DNA of 64,000 nt from Alphaproteobacteria bacterium (GTDB lineage Bacteria > Pseudomonadota > Alphaproteobacteria > TMED109): the NCBI GenBank assembly GCA_022825235.1, contig JAJDYI010000004.1:1-64000 (forward strand). Direction: 5' to 3'. A program made the translations under genes and the position numbers. Shown here in pieces: positions 1-9,328 of the stretch; the first letter of the stretch is position 1; every line of letters begins with the position of its first letter. The notes under the pieces were generated by a model that saw only the letters and a list, made by a program, of their open reading frames with translations, ran no database searches and was not told where the DNA came from.

Positions 1-82
1 GCCGACCGTCCTGCAGGCAAAGGCCTTCGAGCTGCTCGATATCGACCCGAACCAGGATGCTTACATAAGCGTGACACCCTGA
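1..82 (+). CDS. 3' end of an unidentified protein (partial)
   Basis: An open frame enters from the left edge and stops at TGA 80-82, giving 26 C-terminal residues that end in DAYISVTP. Codon usage fits a real gene. The fragment is too short to assign to a family, and I do not recognise it. It is followed by a 67-bp gap and then the 3' end of rnd on the other strand, so the two genes are convergent. Confidence 0.4.
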   Translation, partial: PTVLQAKAFELLDIDPNQDAYISVTP

Positions 83-149
83 TCCCGGCTACTTCCCTTG
101 CCACGCATGGCCTAATCGACCTCCTGGCCGATGAAGTTCCGCCTAGTCG

Positions 150-1337
150 TCAGCCGGGATCGTCGACCGGGATCTCCCGCAACTTGCCGCCATCCACGCC
201 CAGTGCGATCCGCCCGTCGCAGAGGGCGGCCGCCCGCTTCCCGAAGACCTGGTTACGCCAGCCCCGAAACGCCGGCATGTCTCGATCGCCGGCAGCCATG
301 CGGTCAAGCTCCTCCGTGCTTGCCAGCAGTTTCGACGCAATTCCGTGCTCAGCCGCCACCTGGCGAAGGAGCGCCCGGAGGAGCGCGGCGGCGGCCGGTG
401 ACTTGTGCCGGGACTTGGGACGGCCCTCGACCTTCGGGAGTGGTGCCGCGACGCCCTCCCGCACCGCTGCCAGCATCCGACTCCCGGTCCTACCGCGGGC
501 GATCGTGTCGGAAACCCCCCGGATCTCAGCCAACTCCCCCGCGCTGGTGGGGGCGGTCCGGGCAATCTGGACCAGCGCCTCGTCCGACAAGATCCAGCGG
601 CGCGGCCGGTCGGCCTTTCTGGCCATCTCTTCCCGGGCCGCAGCCAGAAATTGGGCGATGAGCTGTTGCCGCGGCGGGAGCGGCGGGAGCTTGGTCCGCC
701 GCCAGGCCTCTTCCGGCTGCAGTCGGTACGAGTCTGGATCCGTCAGCGTCTCCATCTCCTCGTCCAGCCACTCCCAGCGGTCCGTGGCATCAAGCTGACC
801 GGCAAGCTTGCGGTAGATGGCCGGTAGGTGGGTCACGTCGGCGAGCGCGTAGGCGAGTTGGGCCGGCGAGAGCGGCCGGCGCGACCAATCCGTATAGCGG
901 TCGGCCTTGCTGATCGTCGCGTCCGCAACGGCGTGCACCAGATTCGCGTAGCTGACCGCTTCTCCGTACCCGCATGCCATCGCGGCCACCTGGGTATCGA
1001 ACAACGGGCTCGGTACGAGGCCACTGGCCAGAAAGAAGATGCCCACGTCCTGCCGGCAGGCATGAAACACCTTGATCGCCGGCGCTTCATTGAGGAGGCG
1101 ATAGAGCGGATCAAGGTCCAGTTCGGCCAGGGTATCCACCGCGTGCCCTTGACCATCCGGGCCGGCGATCTGGACCAGGCAAAGTTTCGGCCAGAACGTC
1201 TGGCCACTCAGGAATTCGGTGTCGATGCAGACGAACGGCTCGTCGGCGAGGCGATCGCAAAGACGCTTTAGGTCGGCCGTCTCGGTGATCAGCGATTCCC
1301 GGGCTGCGGCGGGCGGCGGGCCGCCTCGCGCCCTCAA
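150..1337 (-). CDS. rnd: Ribonuclease D
   Basis: This 3'-5' exoribonuclease trims the 3' ends of tRNA precursors and other stable RNAs. The DEDDy exonuclease signatures are visible: CIDTEF near the N-terminus, then HACRQDVGIFF, then YALADVTHLPAIY with the Asp and Tyr of motif III. An HRDC-type helical region follows (around DEALVQIARTAP). The start is uncertain. Homology begins at the LITETADL segment, and no ATG or GTG lies close before it. The listed start is a TTG at 1337. A CTG at 1292, preceded by a weak GGGA, would give the usual length of about 379 residues. E. coli rnd is known to use UUG, so a weak start would fit a gene kept at low expression. Confidence 0.93.
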   Translation of the reverse strand: MRARGGPPPAAARESLITETADLKRLCDRLADEPFVCIDTEFLSGQTFWPKLCLVQIAGPDGQGHAVDTLAELDLDPLYRLLNEAPAIKVFHACRQDVGIFFLASGLVPSPLFDTQVAAMACGYGEAVSYANLVHAVADATISKADRYTDWSRRPLSPAQLAYALADVTHLPAIYRKLAGQLDATDRWEWLDEEMETLTDPDSYRLQPEEAWRRTKLPPLPPRQQLIAQFLAAAREEMARKADRPRRWILSDEALVQIARTAPTSAGELAEIRGVSDTIARGRTGSRMLAAVREGVAAPLPKVEGRPKSRHKSPAAAALLRALLRQVAAEHGIASKLLASTEELDRMAAGDRDMPAFRGWRNQVFGKRAAALCDGRIALGVDGGKLREIPVDDPG

Positions 1338-1691
1338 GGCGTGCGCACCGTAGCCCGTGCCCCGAGCGAGGCGGCAGTGGTGGGGTCCAACCTGCCGGGA
1401 AACGTGCTCCCGATCGTCCGGGCCCGGCGAGCCGCGGATTGCGCAGGGCAGTGCGGCGCCTTCGCGCGCCAGCCGGTCGGCACCAGCCTGCACGGACGGC
1501 GCGGTTCGGGGCGGTCAAGAATCTGGATTAGCCGCACAACTCAACATAGGCCGCCGCAAGGGATCAATGCAAGCGCGGTTTCGCACCCGTTCCGGACACT
1601 CCGCCGCCGGCCCCAAGCGCCCCGCGCCGTCGGGCCCCGATCGCGCCCGGGACGATGCGCGACGTCGCTCGGTTGACCGCGAGCCGCCGGC
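1338..1691. other. Intergenic region upstream of rnd
   Basis: About 350 bp separate the rnd start from the end of the next minus-strand gene. Both strands carry open frames here, but their predicted products are Arg/Pro/Ala-rich and resemble nothing I know. In GC-rich DNA such frames are expected by chance. I see no convincing promoter hexamers, hairpin or RNA gene. The rnd promoter presumably lies here. Confidence 0.4.
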
Positions 1692-2606
1692 TCAGTCTGC
1701 GCCGTCGGCGGCCGGCAAGCGAACCTGTTCGATACCGGCGCTCTCGCAGAGCGCGTCGAGCAGCGCCGAGAAATCGTAGCCGCCCCAGCCACGCGCCCGG
1801 GCTAGGCTGAGGCATTCGCGTGCGGCCGCGGCAACCGGCATCGGCACCCGGCTGGCATTGGCCGCCTGCGTGACAAGCGACAGATCCTTGTGGGCGAGAT
1901 CGATCTGGAACCCCGGCGCGATATCGCCCGTGAGCACCTTGGTGGCGTAATTGATCTTGAGCTGGCCGTTGGTTGCGGTGGTGCCGTGGAGAACCTCAAG
2001 GGTGCGTTCCAGATCCAGCCCGAATCGGCGGGTGAGCGCCAGCGCCTCGGCATTGATCTGGCAGAGCGTGATGGCCAAATAGTTGTTGACCAGCTTGGTA
2101 CGGATGCCGGTACCGACCGGGCCGCAGTGATGAATCGATGTACCCATGGCTTCGAGCATGGGTCGGATGGCGCGGAACTCCGCCTCCTCGGCACCAACCA
2201 TGAAGAGGCTCTCGCCGGCATCCGCGTGACTTGCGAGACGGCCGATCGGAGCGTCGACGCAATGCATGCCAGCCGCGGCCAGTCCTTGCGCACACCGGTC
2301 CGTCACCTCCGGATCGATGGTGCTCATCTCGACGACGGTGGTGCCGGGCCGGGCGTGTGCGATCAAACCCCCTGCCCCAAGCAACACGGCTTCCACCTCA
2401 ACGTGTGAAGGCAGGCAGGTGAAGACGGTCGACGCCTCCCCCGCCACTCCGGCGACGGAGTCGGCAACCGAGGCGCCCAATTCCGCAAGCGTGTCGCACG
2501 GGGCGCGATTGATGTCATAGACGACGAGGTCGAAGCCCTTGCGTTGCAGGTTGGAGGCCATCGGGCGACCCATCCGCCCCAGTCCCACGAATCCAATCCG
2601 GTCCAT
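1692..2606 (-). CDS. Sulfolactaldehyde-reductase-like dehydrogenase (3-hydroxyisobutyrate dehydrogenase superfamily)
   Basis: A 304-residue NAD(P)-dependent beta-hydroxyacid dehydrogenase. The Rossmann motif GFVGLGRMG is at residues 5-13, and the family Lys/Asn pair KLVNNY is at 171-176. The substrate loop at 118-127 reads DAPIGRLASH. 3-Hydroxyisobutyrate and tartronate-semialdehyde reductases have DAPVSGG there. E. coli YihU, the 3-sulfolactaldehyde reductase, has VGR, and its Arg123 is reported to hold the sulfonate. Arg123, Lys171, Asn174, Asn175 and Lys240 fall at the same numbers here, and the C-terminal half resembles YihU throughout. I infer a sulfonate or similar acidic aldehyde as substrate. 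The start ATG 2606 has a clear GGGAGGAA ribosome site. Longer frames upstream look non-coding. Confidence 0.85.
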   Translation of the reverse strand: MDRIGFVGLGRMGRPMASNLQRKGFDLVVYDINRAPCDTLAELGASVADSVAGVAGEASTVFTCLPSHVEVEAVLLGAGGLIAHARPGTTVVEMSTIDPEVTDRCAQGLAAAGMHCVDAPIGRLASHADAGESLFMVGAEEAEFRAIRPMLEAMGTSIHHCGPVGTGIRTKLVNNYLAITLCQINAEALALTRRFGLDLERTLEVLHGTTATNGQLKINYATKVLTGDIAPGFQIDLAHKDLSLVTQAANASRVPMPVAAAARECLSLARARGWGGYDFSALLDALCESAGIEQVRLPAADGAD

Positions 2607-2878
2607 GCCTGTTCCTCCCGAGCAGCCTTCCATGCGTCGCGCAGGGTAGACGAAGGGCCCGTCTGCTGCGCTGCCGGTGCGCCATCGTCCCGACGAGCGC
2701 GGCGGTGCGGACGGCGCTGCACCGGGGATGTCGACCGCCCGGGCAGAGGTGGCGGCGGCGGCGCACTGCACGGCCCGCGGATGCGTTCGCGCCGCTTGGT
2801 GCGCCCCCACCGCCGCGCGAAAACTCCGTAAGATCAGGGTTGCGCAGTTGCGCGCGACGGGTCGTCCGGAAACATGCC

Positions 2879-3148
2879 ATGACAGCTATCCTCCAGCCGC
2901 ACATTCTCGCCATCGTCAGTGGTGTGACGCTCGCGGTCGGGCTCATCCTGATCTTCTACGGCAGAACGACGCTGCAGCGGCTCCGGATTCCCGAGCGGGA
3001 GGACGATGCCGCCGGCTTCGAACAGGCGGATCGGATCCTGAAGCGCGGCATGGTCATGCTGCGGGCCGGCGATGTGCTTGGCGTCGTGGGGGGCATCTGC
3101 GTGATCTTCACCATGCTGGTCTACGCCGGCATCATCCCGGGTCTCTGA
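2879..3148 (+). CDS. Small two-helix membrane protein, unknown function
   Basis: An 89-residue protein with two predicted membrane helices: residues about 8-26 (ILAIVSGVTLAVGLILIFYG) and about 64-86 (DVLGVVGGICVIFTMLVYAG). The charged segment between them contains RIPEREDDAAGF. I do not recognise the family. The start ATG 2879 was chosen because coding character begins there and the residues upstream are Arg/Pro-rich. The ribosome site is weak. The gene is divergent from the sulfolactaldehyde-reductase-like gene across 272 bp, and an enolase-superfamily gene follows 200 bp downstream on the same strand. Confidence 0.6.
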   Translation: MTAILQPHILAIVSGVTLAVGLILIFYGRTTLQRLRIPEREDDAAGFEQADRILKRGMVMLRAGDVLGVVGGICVIFTMLVYAGIIPGL

Positions 3149-3350
3149 CCAAGTCGGGCCGGCGCCAGGTGCGATTGCGGCCGCGTACGCCCGCACGCCC
3201 TGACGTCGACCATATGCGGAGACGGTTCTCCGGGTTCTTTCCCGCCTGTCAGGTCATCACCCATGACGTAGGATGATCCCGGCGGACGGTGCGGGACGCA
3301 GGCCCGCGGACGGTCGCAGGAAACACCCCATTCTGGACGGATTGAATGCC

Positions 3351-4550
3351 ATGAAGCTCACCGGTTTCGAGATTCTTCACGCAGACGGCGGGTGGCGCGT
3401 GATGTCGTTCCTGAAGGCCACGACCGACGAAGGCATCACCGGCTGGTCGGAATTCAACGAGAGTTACGGTAGCGCTGGGCTCAGCGCGGTCATCAGGGCG
3501 CTTGGCGAACATCTGGTGGGCCAGGATCCACGCCCGGTCGAGCGGCACAGCGCGATGCTGTATGCGCGTACCCGCCAAGCTCCTGGCGGCGTCAACCAGC
3601 AGGCCATCGCGGCTATCGAGAATGCCCTGCTCGACATCAAGGCGCGGGCTCTCGGCGTCCGGGTCTGCGAGCTCTTCGGCGGCCCGGTGCGCGAGGAGCT
3701 CCGCCTCTACTGGTCTCACTGCGGCACGTATCTCATGGCGCACGCGGACCTGATCGGACAGCCGCCCCTGACCGGTCTCGCCGATGTCGAGACCTTGGGC
3801 GCCCGGGTTCGCGCCGAGGGTTTCACCGCCCTCAAGACGAACATATTCCTATTCGACGGCGAGCGGCCGCGCGTCTACATGCCGGGCTTCGGGGTGGGCG
3901 AGAACAGCCCGGAGCTGTCCCCGGACCTGGCGGTCGAACGCGCGCTCCGGGCCCAAGTCGAGGCCTTCCGCTCGGGCGCCGGACCGGACGTCGAAATTCT
4001 CGTGGACCTCAACTTCAACTACCGGCCCGAAGGCTACCGGAGAGTCGTTCGAGCGCTCGACGATCTGGGTCTGATGTGGGCTGAAATTGACCTCTTTGAT
4101 GGGCCGGCGCTGGCCGGCATCCGCGAGGCGGTCAACACCCCGATCGCCTCGTGCGAATCGCTCTACGGCCGGCGGGAGTTCAAGCCGTTCTTTGAACATC
4201 GCGCAGTCGATGTCAGCATCATCGACGTGGTCTGGAACGGTCTCGCCGAGAGCCTCAAGATCGCGGCCATGGCAGACGCGTACGAAATCAACGTCGCCCC
4301 GCACAATTTCTACGGGCATCTCTCGACACTGCACAGCGCCCACTTCTCGGCCACCGTCCCGAACTTCCGCATCATGGAAATCGATATCGACGAGATTCCC
4401 TGGAAGGATGATCTGGTGACCACCGTGCCGGAGATCCGTGACGGCAAGCTCGTGCTTCCCGACGAACCCGGCTGGGGAACGGAAGTGAACGAGGAGGCGG
4501 TTCGCGCGCACCCGCCCCGCTCAGGTACCGAGCGGCACCGGATGAACTAG
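3351..4550 (+). CDS. Mandelate racemase/enolase superfamily protein, probable acid-sugar dehydratase
   Basis: A 399-residue member of the mandelate racemase subgroup. Members abstract the proton alpha to a carboxylate bound to Mg2+. The expected residues are present: Lys162 in LKTN at the second strand; metal ligands Asp219 (VDLNFN), Glu245 (WAEID) and Glu269 (SCES); and the Asp292/His318 dyad ([16 protein letters not shown]). KxN replaces the racemase KxK, so one of the two racemase lysines is missing. This suggests dehydration rather than racemisation. The substrate cannot be read from sequence. Proximity to the sulfolactaldehyde-reductase-like gene hints at an unusual sugar acid. Start ATG 3351 lies where family similarity begins. 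The ribosome site is weak. Confidence 0.85.
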   Translation: MKLTGFEILHADGGWRVMSFLKATTDEGITGWSEFNESYGSAGLSAVIRALGEHLVGQDPRPVERHSAMLYARTRQAPGGVNQQAIAAIENALLDIKARALGVRVCELFGGPVREELRLYWSHCGTYLMAHADLIGQPPLTGLADVETLGARVRAEGFTALKTNIFLFDGERPRVYMPGFGVGENSPELSPDLAVERALRAQVEAFRSGAGPDVEILVDLNFNYRPEGYRRVVRALDDLGLMWAEIDLFDGPALAGIREAVNTPIASCESLYGRREFKPFFEHRAVDVSIIDVVWNGLAESLKIAAMADAYEINVAPHNFYGHLSTLHSAHFSATVPNFRIMEIDIDEIPWKDDLVTTVPEIRDGKLVLPDEPGWGTEVNEEAVRAHPPRSGTERHRMN

Positions 4551-4653
4551 GCCCGGCCACACACCTGACCTGCGGGCACTGCCGCCACCGGCCGTGCCCA
4601 CCGCCCTATTATCGGCCCGCCCGAGCCGCGGACTGCCCACCTGGAGCCTCGCC

Positions 4654-6435
4654 ATGCATCCGTACCGGACACACAACTGCGGCGAGCTCCGCGCCGAAAA
4701 AGTCGGTACCACCGTGCGGCTTTCAGGGTGGGTGCACTCGAAACGTGACCATGGCGGCCTCCTGTTCCTGGATCTGCGGGACCACTACGGTCTGACCCAG
4801 GTCGTGGTGGCCGGCGATGCGCCCTTCTTCAACGCGGTGGAGGCGGTACGGGTCGAAAGCGTGGTGACCGTCACCGGTCCGGTGGTCGCTCGTTCGGAGG
4901 ACACGGTGAACGCTGCGCTGGCCACGGGGGAAGTGGAAGTCCGGATCGAGACGTTCGACCTCGAATCGCCCGCGTTGACGCTGCCGCTGCAGGTGGCTGG
5001 CGGGCAGGAAGCCGGTGAATCGGTGCGTCTGTCGTATCGCTTTCTCGACCTCCGACGCGAGAAGATGCAGCGCAACCTGCGGCTCCGGGCCGATGTCATC
5101 GCCATGATCCGCCGGCGCATGACGGAACAGGGCTTTCTCGAAATCCAGACCCCGATCCTCACCGCGTCCTCACCGGAAGGTGCGCGGGATTTCCTGGTCC
5201 CGAGCCGCTTGCACCCGGGTCGATTCTACGCGCTGCCGCAGGCGCCCCAGCAGTTCAAGCAGTTGCTCATGACGTCCGGCTTCGACCGCTATTTCCAGAT
5301 TGCGCCGTGCTTTCGCGATGAAGATGCCCGGGCTGATCGAAGTCCCGGCGAGTTCTATCAGCTGGACGTCGAACTGGCGTTCGCGACGCAGGAGGACGTG
5401 TTCCATGCCGTCGAGCCGCTCCTGCGCGACGTGTTTGCCGAATTTGGCAGCCGGCCGGTCGCGGACGGACCGTTCCCGCAAATTGCCTGGCGTGACGCAA
5501 TGCTGCGCTACGGGACCGACAAGCCCGACCTTCGCAACCCGCTGGAAATTGCCGACGTCACCGCCGCGTTCGAACTCGAGGGGGTTACGTTTCGCGCGTT
5601 CCGCAGCCAGATCGAGAAGGGTGCGGTCGTCAGGGCCATTCCGGCGCCGAACGCCGCCGCCCGTCCCAGGAGCTTTTTCGACGGGCTCAACCGATGGGCC
5701 CGCGACGAGGGAGCGGCCGGGCTCGGCTACGTGATCTTCGACGAGGAGGGTGGCAAGGGGCCGATCGCCAAGTTCCTGACGCCCGAGGCTGTGTCGGCAA
5801 TTCGCGACGCGGTCGGGATCGGGCCCGGGGATGCGGTGTTCTTCGTGTGTGACCAGCCAGCCCCTGCGGCCGCGTTCGCGGGGACGGCGCGCACCAAGCT
5901 GGGCGAGGAACTCGGACTGATCGATGACAGCGTGTTCCGGTTTTGCTGGACCGTGGATTTCCCCATGTACGAGAGAGAAGCGGAAACCGGAAAGATCCTG
6001 TTCAGCCACAATCCGTTCTCGATGCCGCAGGGCGGTCTCGAGGCGTTGGAGACGGCGACGGATCCCGAGGACATCCTGGCTTGGCAGTACGACATCGTGT
6101 GCAACGGTGTCGAGCTCTCGTCGGGCGCCATCCGGAACCACCGGCCGGACATCATGGTCAGGGCGTTCGCCATCGCAGGCTACAGCCTCGACGAACTCGA
6201 AACGCAGTTTCCCGCCCTGCTGCAGGCTTTCCGCTACGGAGCCCCGCCACACGGCGGCATCGCTCCCGGCATCGACCGGATCGTCATGCTGCTGGCCGAC
6301 GAACCCAACATCCGCGAAGTGATTCCGTTCCCGCTGAACCAGCAGGCGGAAGACTTGCTGATGGGGGCACCAGGGCCGGTCTCCGACGAGCAACTCCGGG
6401 AAGTCCACCTGCGGACGGTCCTGCCGTCTGCGTGA
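4654..6435 (+). CDS. aspS: Aspartyl-tRNA synthetase, probably the non-discriminating type
   Basis: A 593-residue class II synthetase that charges tRNA(Asp), and probably also tRNA(Asn) for the GatCAB amidotransferase. The N-terminal OB fold carries [10 protein letters not shown]. The His before GG is the residue found in non-discriminating enzymes such as that of Pseudomonas, where E. coli has Leu. Motif 2 ([15 protein letters not shown]) has the extra SPG seen in alphaproteobacterial enzymes, and motif 3 reads [15 protein letters not shown]. The bacterial GAD insert lies between them. Start ATG 4654 has GGAG upstream. The gene stands alone on its strand, with a BI-1 family gene 118 bp downstream. 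Confidence 0.97.
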   Translation: MHPYRTHNCGELRAEKVGTTVRLSGWVHSKRDHGGLLFLDLRDHYGLTQVVVAGDAPFFNAVEAVRVESVVTVTGPVVARSEDTVNAALATGEVEVRIETFDLESPALTLPLQVAGGQEAGESVRLSYRFLDLRREKMQRNLRLRADVIAMIRRRMTEQGFLEIQTPILTASSPEGARDFLVPSRLHPGRFYALPQAPQQFKQLLMTSGFDRYFQIAPCFRDEDARADRSPGEFYQLDVELAFATQEDVFHAVEPLLRDVFAEFGSRPVADGPFPQIAWRDAMLRYGTDKPDLRNPLEIADVTAAFELEGVTFRAFRSQIEKGAVVRAIPAPNAAARPRSFFDGLNRWARDEGAAGLGYVIFDEEGGKGPIAKFLTPEAVSAIRDAVGIGPGDAVFFVCDQPAPAAAFAGTARTKLGEELGLIDDSVFRFCWTVDFPMYEREAETGKILFSHNPFSMPQGGLEALETATDPEDILAWQYDIVCNGVELSSGAIRNHRPDIMVRAFAIAGYSLDELETQFPALLQAFRYGAPPHGGIAPGIDRIVMLLADEPNIREVIPFPLNQQAEDLLMGAPGPVSDEQLREVHLRTVLPSA

Positions 6436-6553
6436 GGGCGGGCGGTTGTCCGTTCGGCCGGCCGCTACCATATACTTCCGAGCATAACCGCTCGCGGCCG
6501 TGGCCAGAACTGCGCGCCCGCACAGCCCTGTCAAATTTCTTGGGAGCGTACCC

Positions 6554-7297
6554 ATGGCCTTAGGCCACTACACCAACAATTCTTTCGTTCGCCAGCAGGC
6601 GTCCCAGCTGTCGGCCGTCGACGCCGGTCTACGGTCCTACATGCTGCGAATCTACGGATATATGACAGCGGGACTCGGCATCACGGGCGTCGTCGCACTG
6701 GCGGTTTCCTCCTTGGCCGTTAGCAACGGGCAGCTAACGTCGGTCGGCGTGGCTCTCTACACCCCACCGCTGGCGTGGGTCGTGATGTTCGCGCCACTGG
6801 GTGTGATCCTGCTGATGAGTTTCCGCGTCCACCGGATGCAGGCCACTACCGTGCAGACGCTGTTCTGGGTCCTCGCCGCCTGCTACGGCATATCGCTGTC
6901 CTCAATCTTTCTGGTCTACACCGGCGAGAGCATCGTGCGCGTCTTCTTCATTGCCGCATCCATGTTCCTTGCCATGTCGGTCTGGGGCTACACCACCAAG
7001 CGGTCGCTGTCGGGGATGGGGTCGTTCCTCTTCATGGGGATGATCGGCATCTTCATCGCGATGCTGGTGAATTTGTTCCTGGCGTCCACCGCGCTCCAGT
7101 TCACGATCTCCGTACTCGGCGTCCTGATCTTCGCCGGACTTACCGCCTATGACACGCAGAAGCTCAAGGAGATGTACGTCGCCGGACAGTCCGGTGAGCT
7201 GGTCGTCAAGCAGGCGGTCATGGGGGCGCTGAGCCTCTATCTCGACTTCCTGATGATTTTCGTGTTCCTGCTGCAGCTCCTCGGAAACCGGGAATAG
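6554..7297 (+). CDS. Bax inhibitor-1 / YccA family membrane protein
   Basis: A 247-residue integral membrane protein with about seven hydrophobic helices, starting at YMTAGLGITGVVALAVSSLA. The family signature near the C-terminus is present (FAGLTAYDTQKLKEMY), including the Asp of the proposed di-aspartyl pH sensor. Bacterial members are proton-sensitive calcium-leak channels or FtsH modulators, but the role here is unknown. Start ATG 6554 is preceded by GGGAGCG. A GC-rich hairpin follows the gene. Confidence 0.93.
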   Translation: MALGHYTNNSFVRQQASQLSAVDAGLRSYMLRIYGYMTAGLGITGVVALAVSSLAVSNGQLTSVGVALYTPPLAWVVMFAPLGVILLMSFRVHRMQATTVQTLFWVLAACYGISLSSIFLVYTGESIVRVFFIAASMFLAMSVWGYTTKRSLSGMGSFLFMGMIGIFIAMLVNLFLASTALQFTISVLGVLIFAGLTAYDTQKLKEMYVAGQSGELVVKQAVMGALSLYLDFLMIFVFLLQLLGNRE

Positions 7298-7367
7298 GGC
7301 ACACGCGGCGACCTGTCCACGAGCAGGCGCGCACGGCTGATCAACGGTTCCGTCGGGGCCTGAGGTC

Positions 7368-7390
7368 GGCCGGGCCCCGCCGGCCCGGCC
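7368..7390. terminator. GC-rich hairpin after the BI-1 gene
   Basis: A perfect 9-bp inverted repeat (GGCCGGGCC, CCGCC loop, GGCCCGGCC) lies in the 126-bp gap between the BI-1 gene and prpE. There is no T-run on either side, so it is at best a weak terminator or an RNA-stabilising 3' end. Confidence 0.4.
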
Positions 7391-7423
7391 AGATGCCGTT
7401 AGTCCGTGCCAAGGAGAGCTGGA

Positions 7424-9322
7424 ATGTCCGGTTCATATGACGCGCTCTACCAGGCCTGGACCTCCGACATGGAAGCGTTCTGGGCGGACCGCGCGCGCCT
7501 GCTGGACTGGAGCCGGGTTCCGCAGCAAGTCCTTGCCGCCGACGATCCGCCCTTCTACCGCTGGTTCCCGGACGGCGAACTGAACACGTGCCACAATTGT
7601 CTGGATCGCCACGTCGCAGCAGGTCGGGGCGATCAACCGGCACTGATCTACGACAGTCCGGTCACCGAAACCCAGCAAACCTTCACCTACAGCGAACTCC
7701 TGGACTCCACGGCCCGCGCGGCGGGCGCGTTCCGGACGCTCGGCGTCGAACGCGGGGATCGCGTCCTGATCTACATGCCGATGATTCCGGAAGCGGTCGT
7801 CGCCATGCTGGCCTGCGCCCGCATCGGCGCTGTGCACTCCGTCGTGTTCGGCGGGTTCGCTGCACCCGAACTCGCCTCCCGGATCGACGACGCCACACCG
7901 AAGCTCGTCGTCGCAGGCAGCTGCGGCATCGAGCCGAACCGCGTCGTGGCCTACAAGCCGATGCTGGATCAGGCGCTGGAACTCGCCGACCACGCTCCCG
8001 CAGGTTGCCTGATCAAGCAGCGCGACGCTGTCCGAGCGGACCTGATTGAGGGCCGCGACCTGGATTGGGACCAAGCACTCGCGACCGCGGCGGCCGCAGA
8101 CTGTGTCACGGTTTCCGCCCTTGATCCGCTGTACATTCTCTACACGTCGGGCACCACCGGGGATCCCAAGGGAATTGTCCGCGACCACGGCGGCCACGCC
8201 GTTGCGCTGGCGAACAGCATGGCCATGACTTATGGCCTCGAGCCAGGCGAAGTGTTTTGGGCCGCTTCCGACGTCGGTTGGGTGGTCGGACACTCCTACA
8301 TCGTGTATGCCCCGCTCCTCCACGGCTGTGCCACGGTCCTGTACGAGGGCAAGCCGGTGGGTACCCCCGATGCAGGGGCATTCTGGCGCGTGATTTCCCA
8401 GCACAAGGTGGCAGTGTTGTTCACGGCCCCCACCGCGTTCAGAGCGATCCGACGGGCGGACCCGGATGCCAAGTTGCTGCAGGACTACGACCTCGACGGC
8501 TTTCGCACGCTGTTCCTGGCCGGGGAGCGGGCCGACCCCGATACCGTCCGCTGGGCCGAGCAGGTCCTGGACGTCCCGGTGCTTGACCACTGGTGGCAGA
8601 CGGAGACGGGTTGGTCCATCACGGGGTACTTTGCCGGTACCGAGGGCTTCCCGGTACGCCCGGGCTCGGCCGGCAAGCCGGCGCCCGGATACGCCCTGGA
8701 GGTGCTTAACGACGACGGACACGCGGTCCCGGCCGGCGACATCGGAGCCCTCGCTGTGCGGCTGCCAATGCCGCCCGGGTTCAGTCCGACACTGTGGGGA
8801 AACCGGGAGCGCTTCCGCACGGCCTATCTGGACGCGTTCCCCGGCTACTACAGCACCGCCGACGCCGGGATGGTCGACGCGGACGGGTACGTGTGGGTCA
8901 TGGCGCGCACCGACGACATCATCAACTGTGCAGGCCACCGATTGTCCACGGGCGCCATGGAAGAGGTGCTGACTCAGCATGCAGATGTCGCGGAATGCGC
9001 CGTCGTCGGCGTGCAGGACCGTCTCAAGGGGCAAGTACCGATCGGGCTGCTCGTCCTCAACGCCGGCGTGAACCGTGATCCAGAGGCGATTGCCGGCGAG
9101 ACCGTGCTGATGGTGCGGGAGGCGATTGGCGCCGTCGCGTCGTTCCGGACCGCCGCGGTCGTGCAGCAGCTTCCGAAGACGCGTTCGGGAAAGATCCTGC
9201 GAAACGTCATTGCGGCCATCGCCGACGGGCGGACGCCGAAGGTTCCGCCGACGATCGAGGATCCATCGGTCCTCGATGGCATCCAGTCCGCATTGGGGGC
9301 GGTCGGCCTGCCGCGCGAATAG
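7424..9322 (+). CDS. prpE: Propionyl-CoA synthetase (PrpE-type acyl-CoA ligase)
   Basis: A 632-residue AMP-forming acyl-CoA ligase that activates propionate, or another short acid, through an acyl-adenylate. The P-loop YTSGTTGDPKG is at 240-250. It is followed by IVRDHGGHAV, which is characteristic of PrpE rather than acetyl-CoA synthetase. Further down are WWQTETGW and the catalytic Lys590 in TRSGKILR, the usual target of reversible acetylation. The N-terminal ACAS domain (FYRWFPDGELNTCHN) is intact. Start ATG 7424 has a strong AAGGAGA site. A Nudix gene follows after 6 bp, so the two are probably co-transcribed. No 2-methylcitrate cycle genes lie nearby. Confidence 0.95.
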   Translation: MSGSYDALYQAWTSDMEAFWADRARLLDWSRVPQQVLAADDPPFYRWFPDGELNTCHNCLDRHVAAGRGDQPALIYDSPVTETQQTFTYSELLDSTARAAGAFRTLGVERGDRVLIYMPMIPEAVVAMLACARIGAVHSVVFGGFAAPELASRIDDATPKLVVAGSCGIEPNRVVAYKPMLDQALELADHAPAGCLIKQRDAVRADLIEGRDLDWDQALATAAAADCVTVSALDPLYILYTSGTTGDPKGIVRDHGGHAVALANSMAMTYGLEPGEVFWAASDVGWVVGHSYIVYAPLLHGCATVLYEGKPVGTPDAGAFWRVISQHKVAVLFTAPTAFRAIRRADPDAKLLQDYDLDGFRTLFLAGERADPDTVRWAEQVLDVPVLDHWWQTETGWSITGYFAGTEGFPVRPGSAGKPAPGYALEVLNDDGHAVPAGDIGALAVRLPMPPGFSPTLWGNRERFRTAYLDAFPGYYSTADAGMVDADGYVWVMARTDDIINCAGHRLSTGAMEEVLTQHADVAECAVVGVQDRLKGQVPIGLLVLNAGVNRDPEAIAGETVLMVREAIGAVASFRTAAVVQQLPKTRSGKILRNVIAAIADGRTPKVPPTIEDPSVLDGIQSALGAVGLPRE

Positions 9323-9328
9323 GCGTCC

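Noticed and set aside
5170-6555. A 461-codon frame antisense to aspS
   Set aside because: aspS motifs are unambiguous on the other strand. This is a shadow frame.
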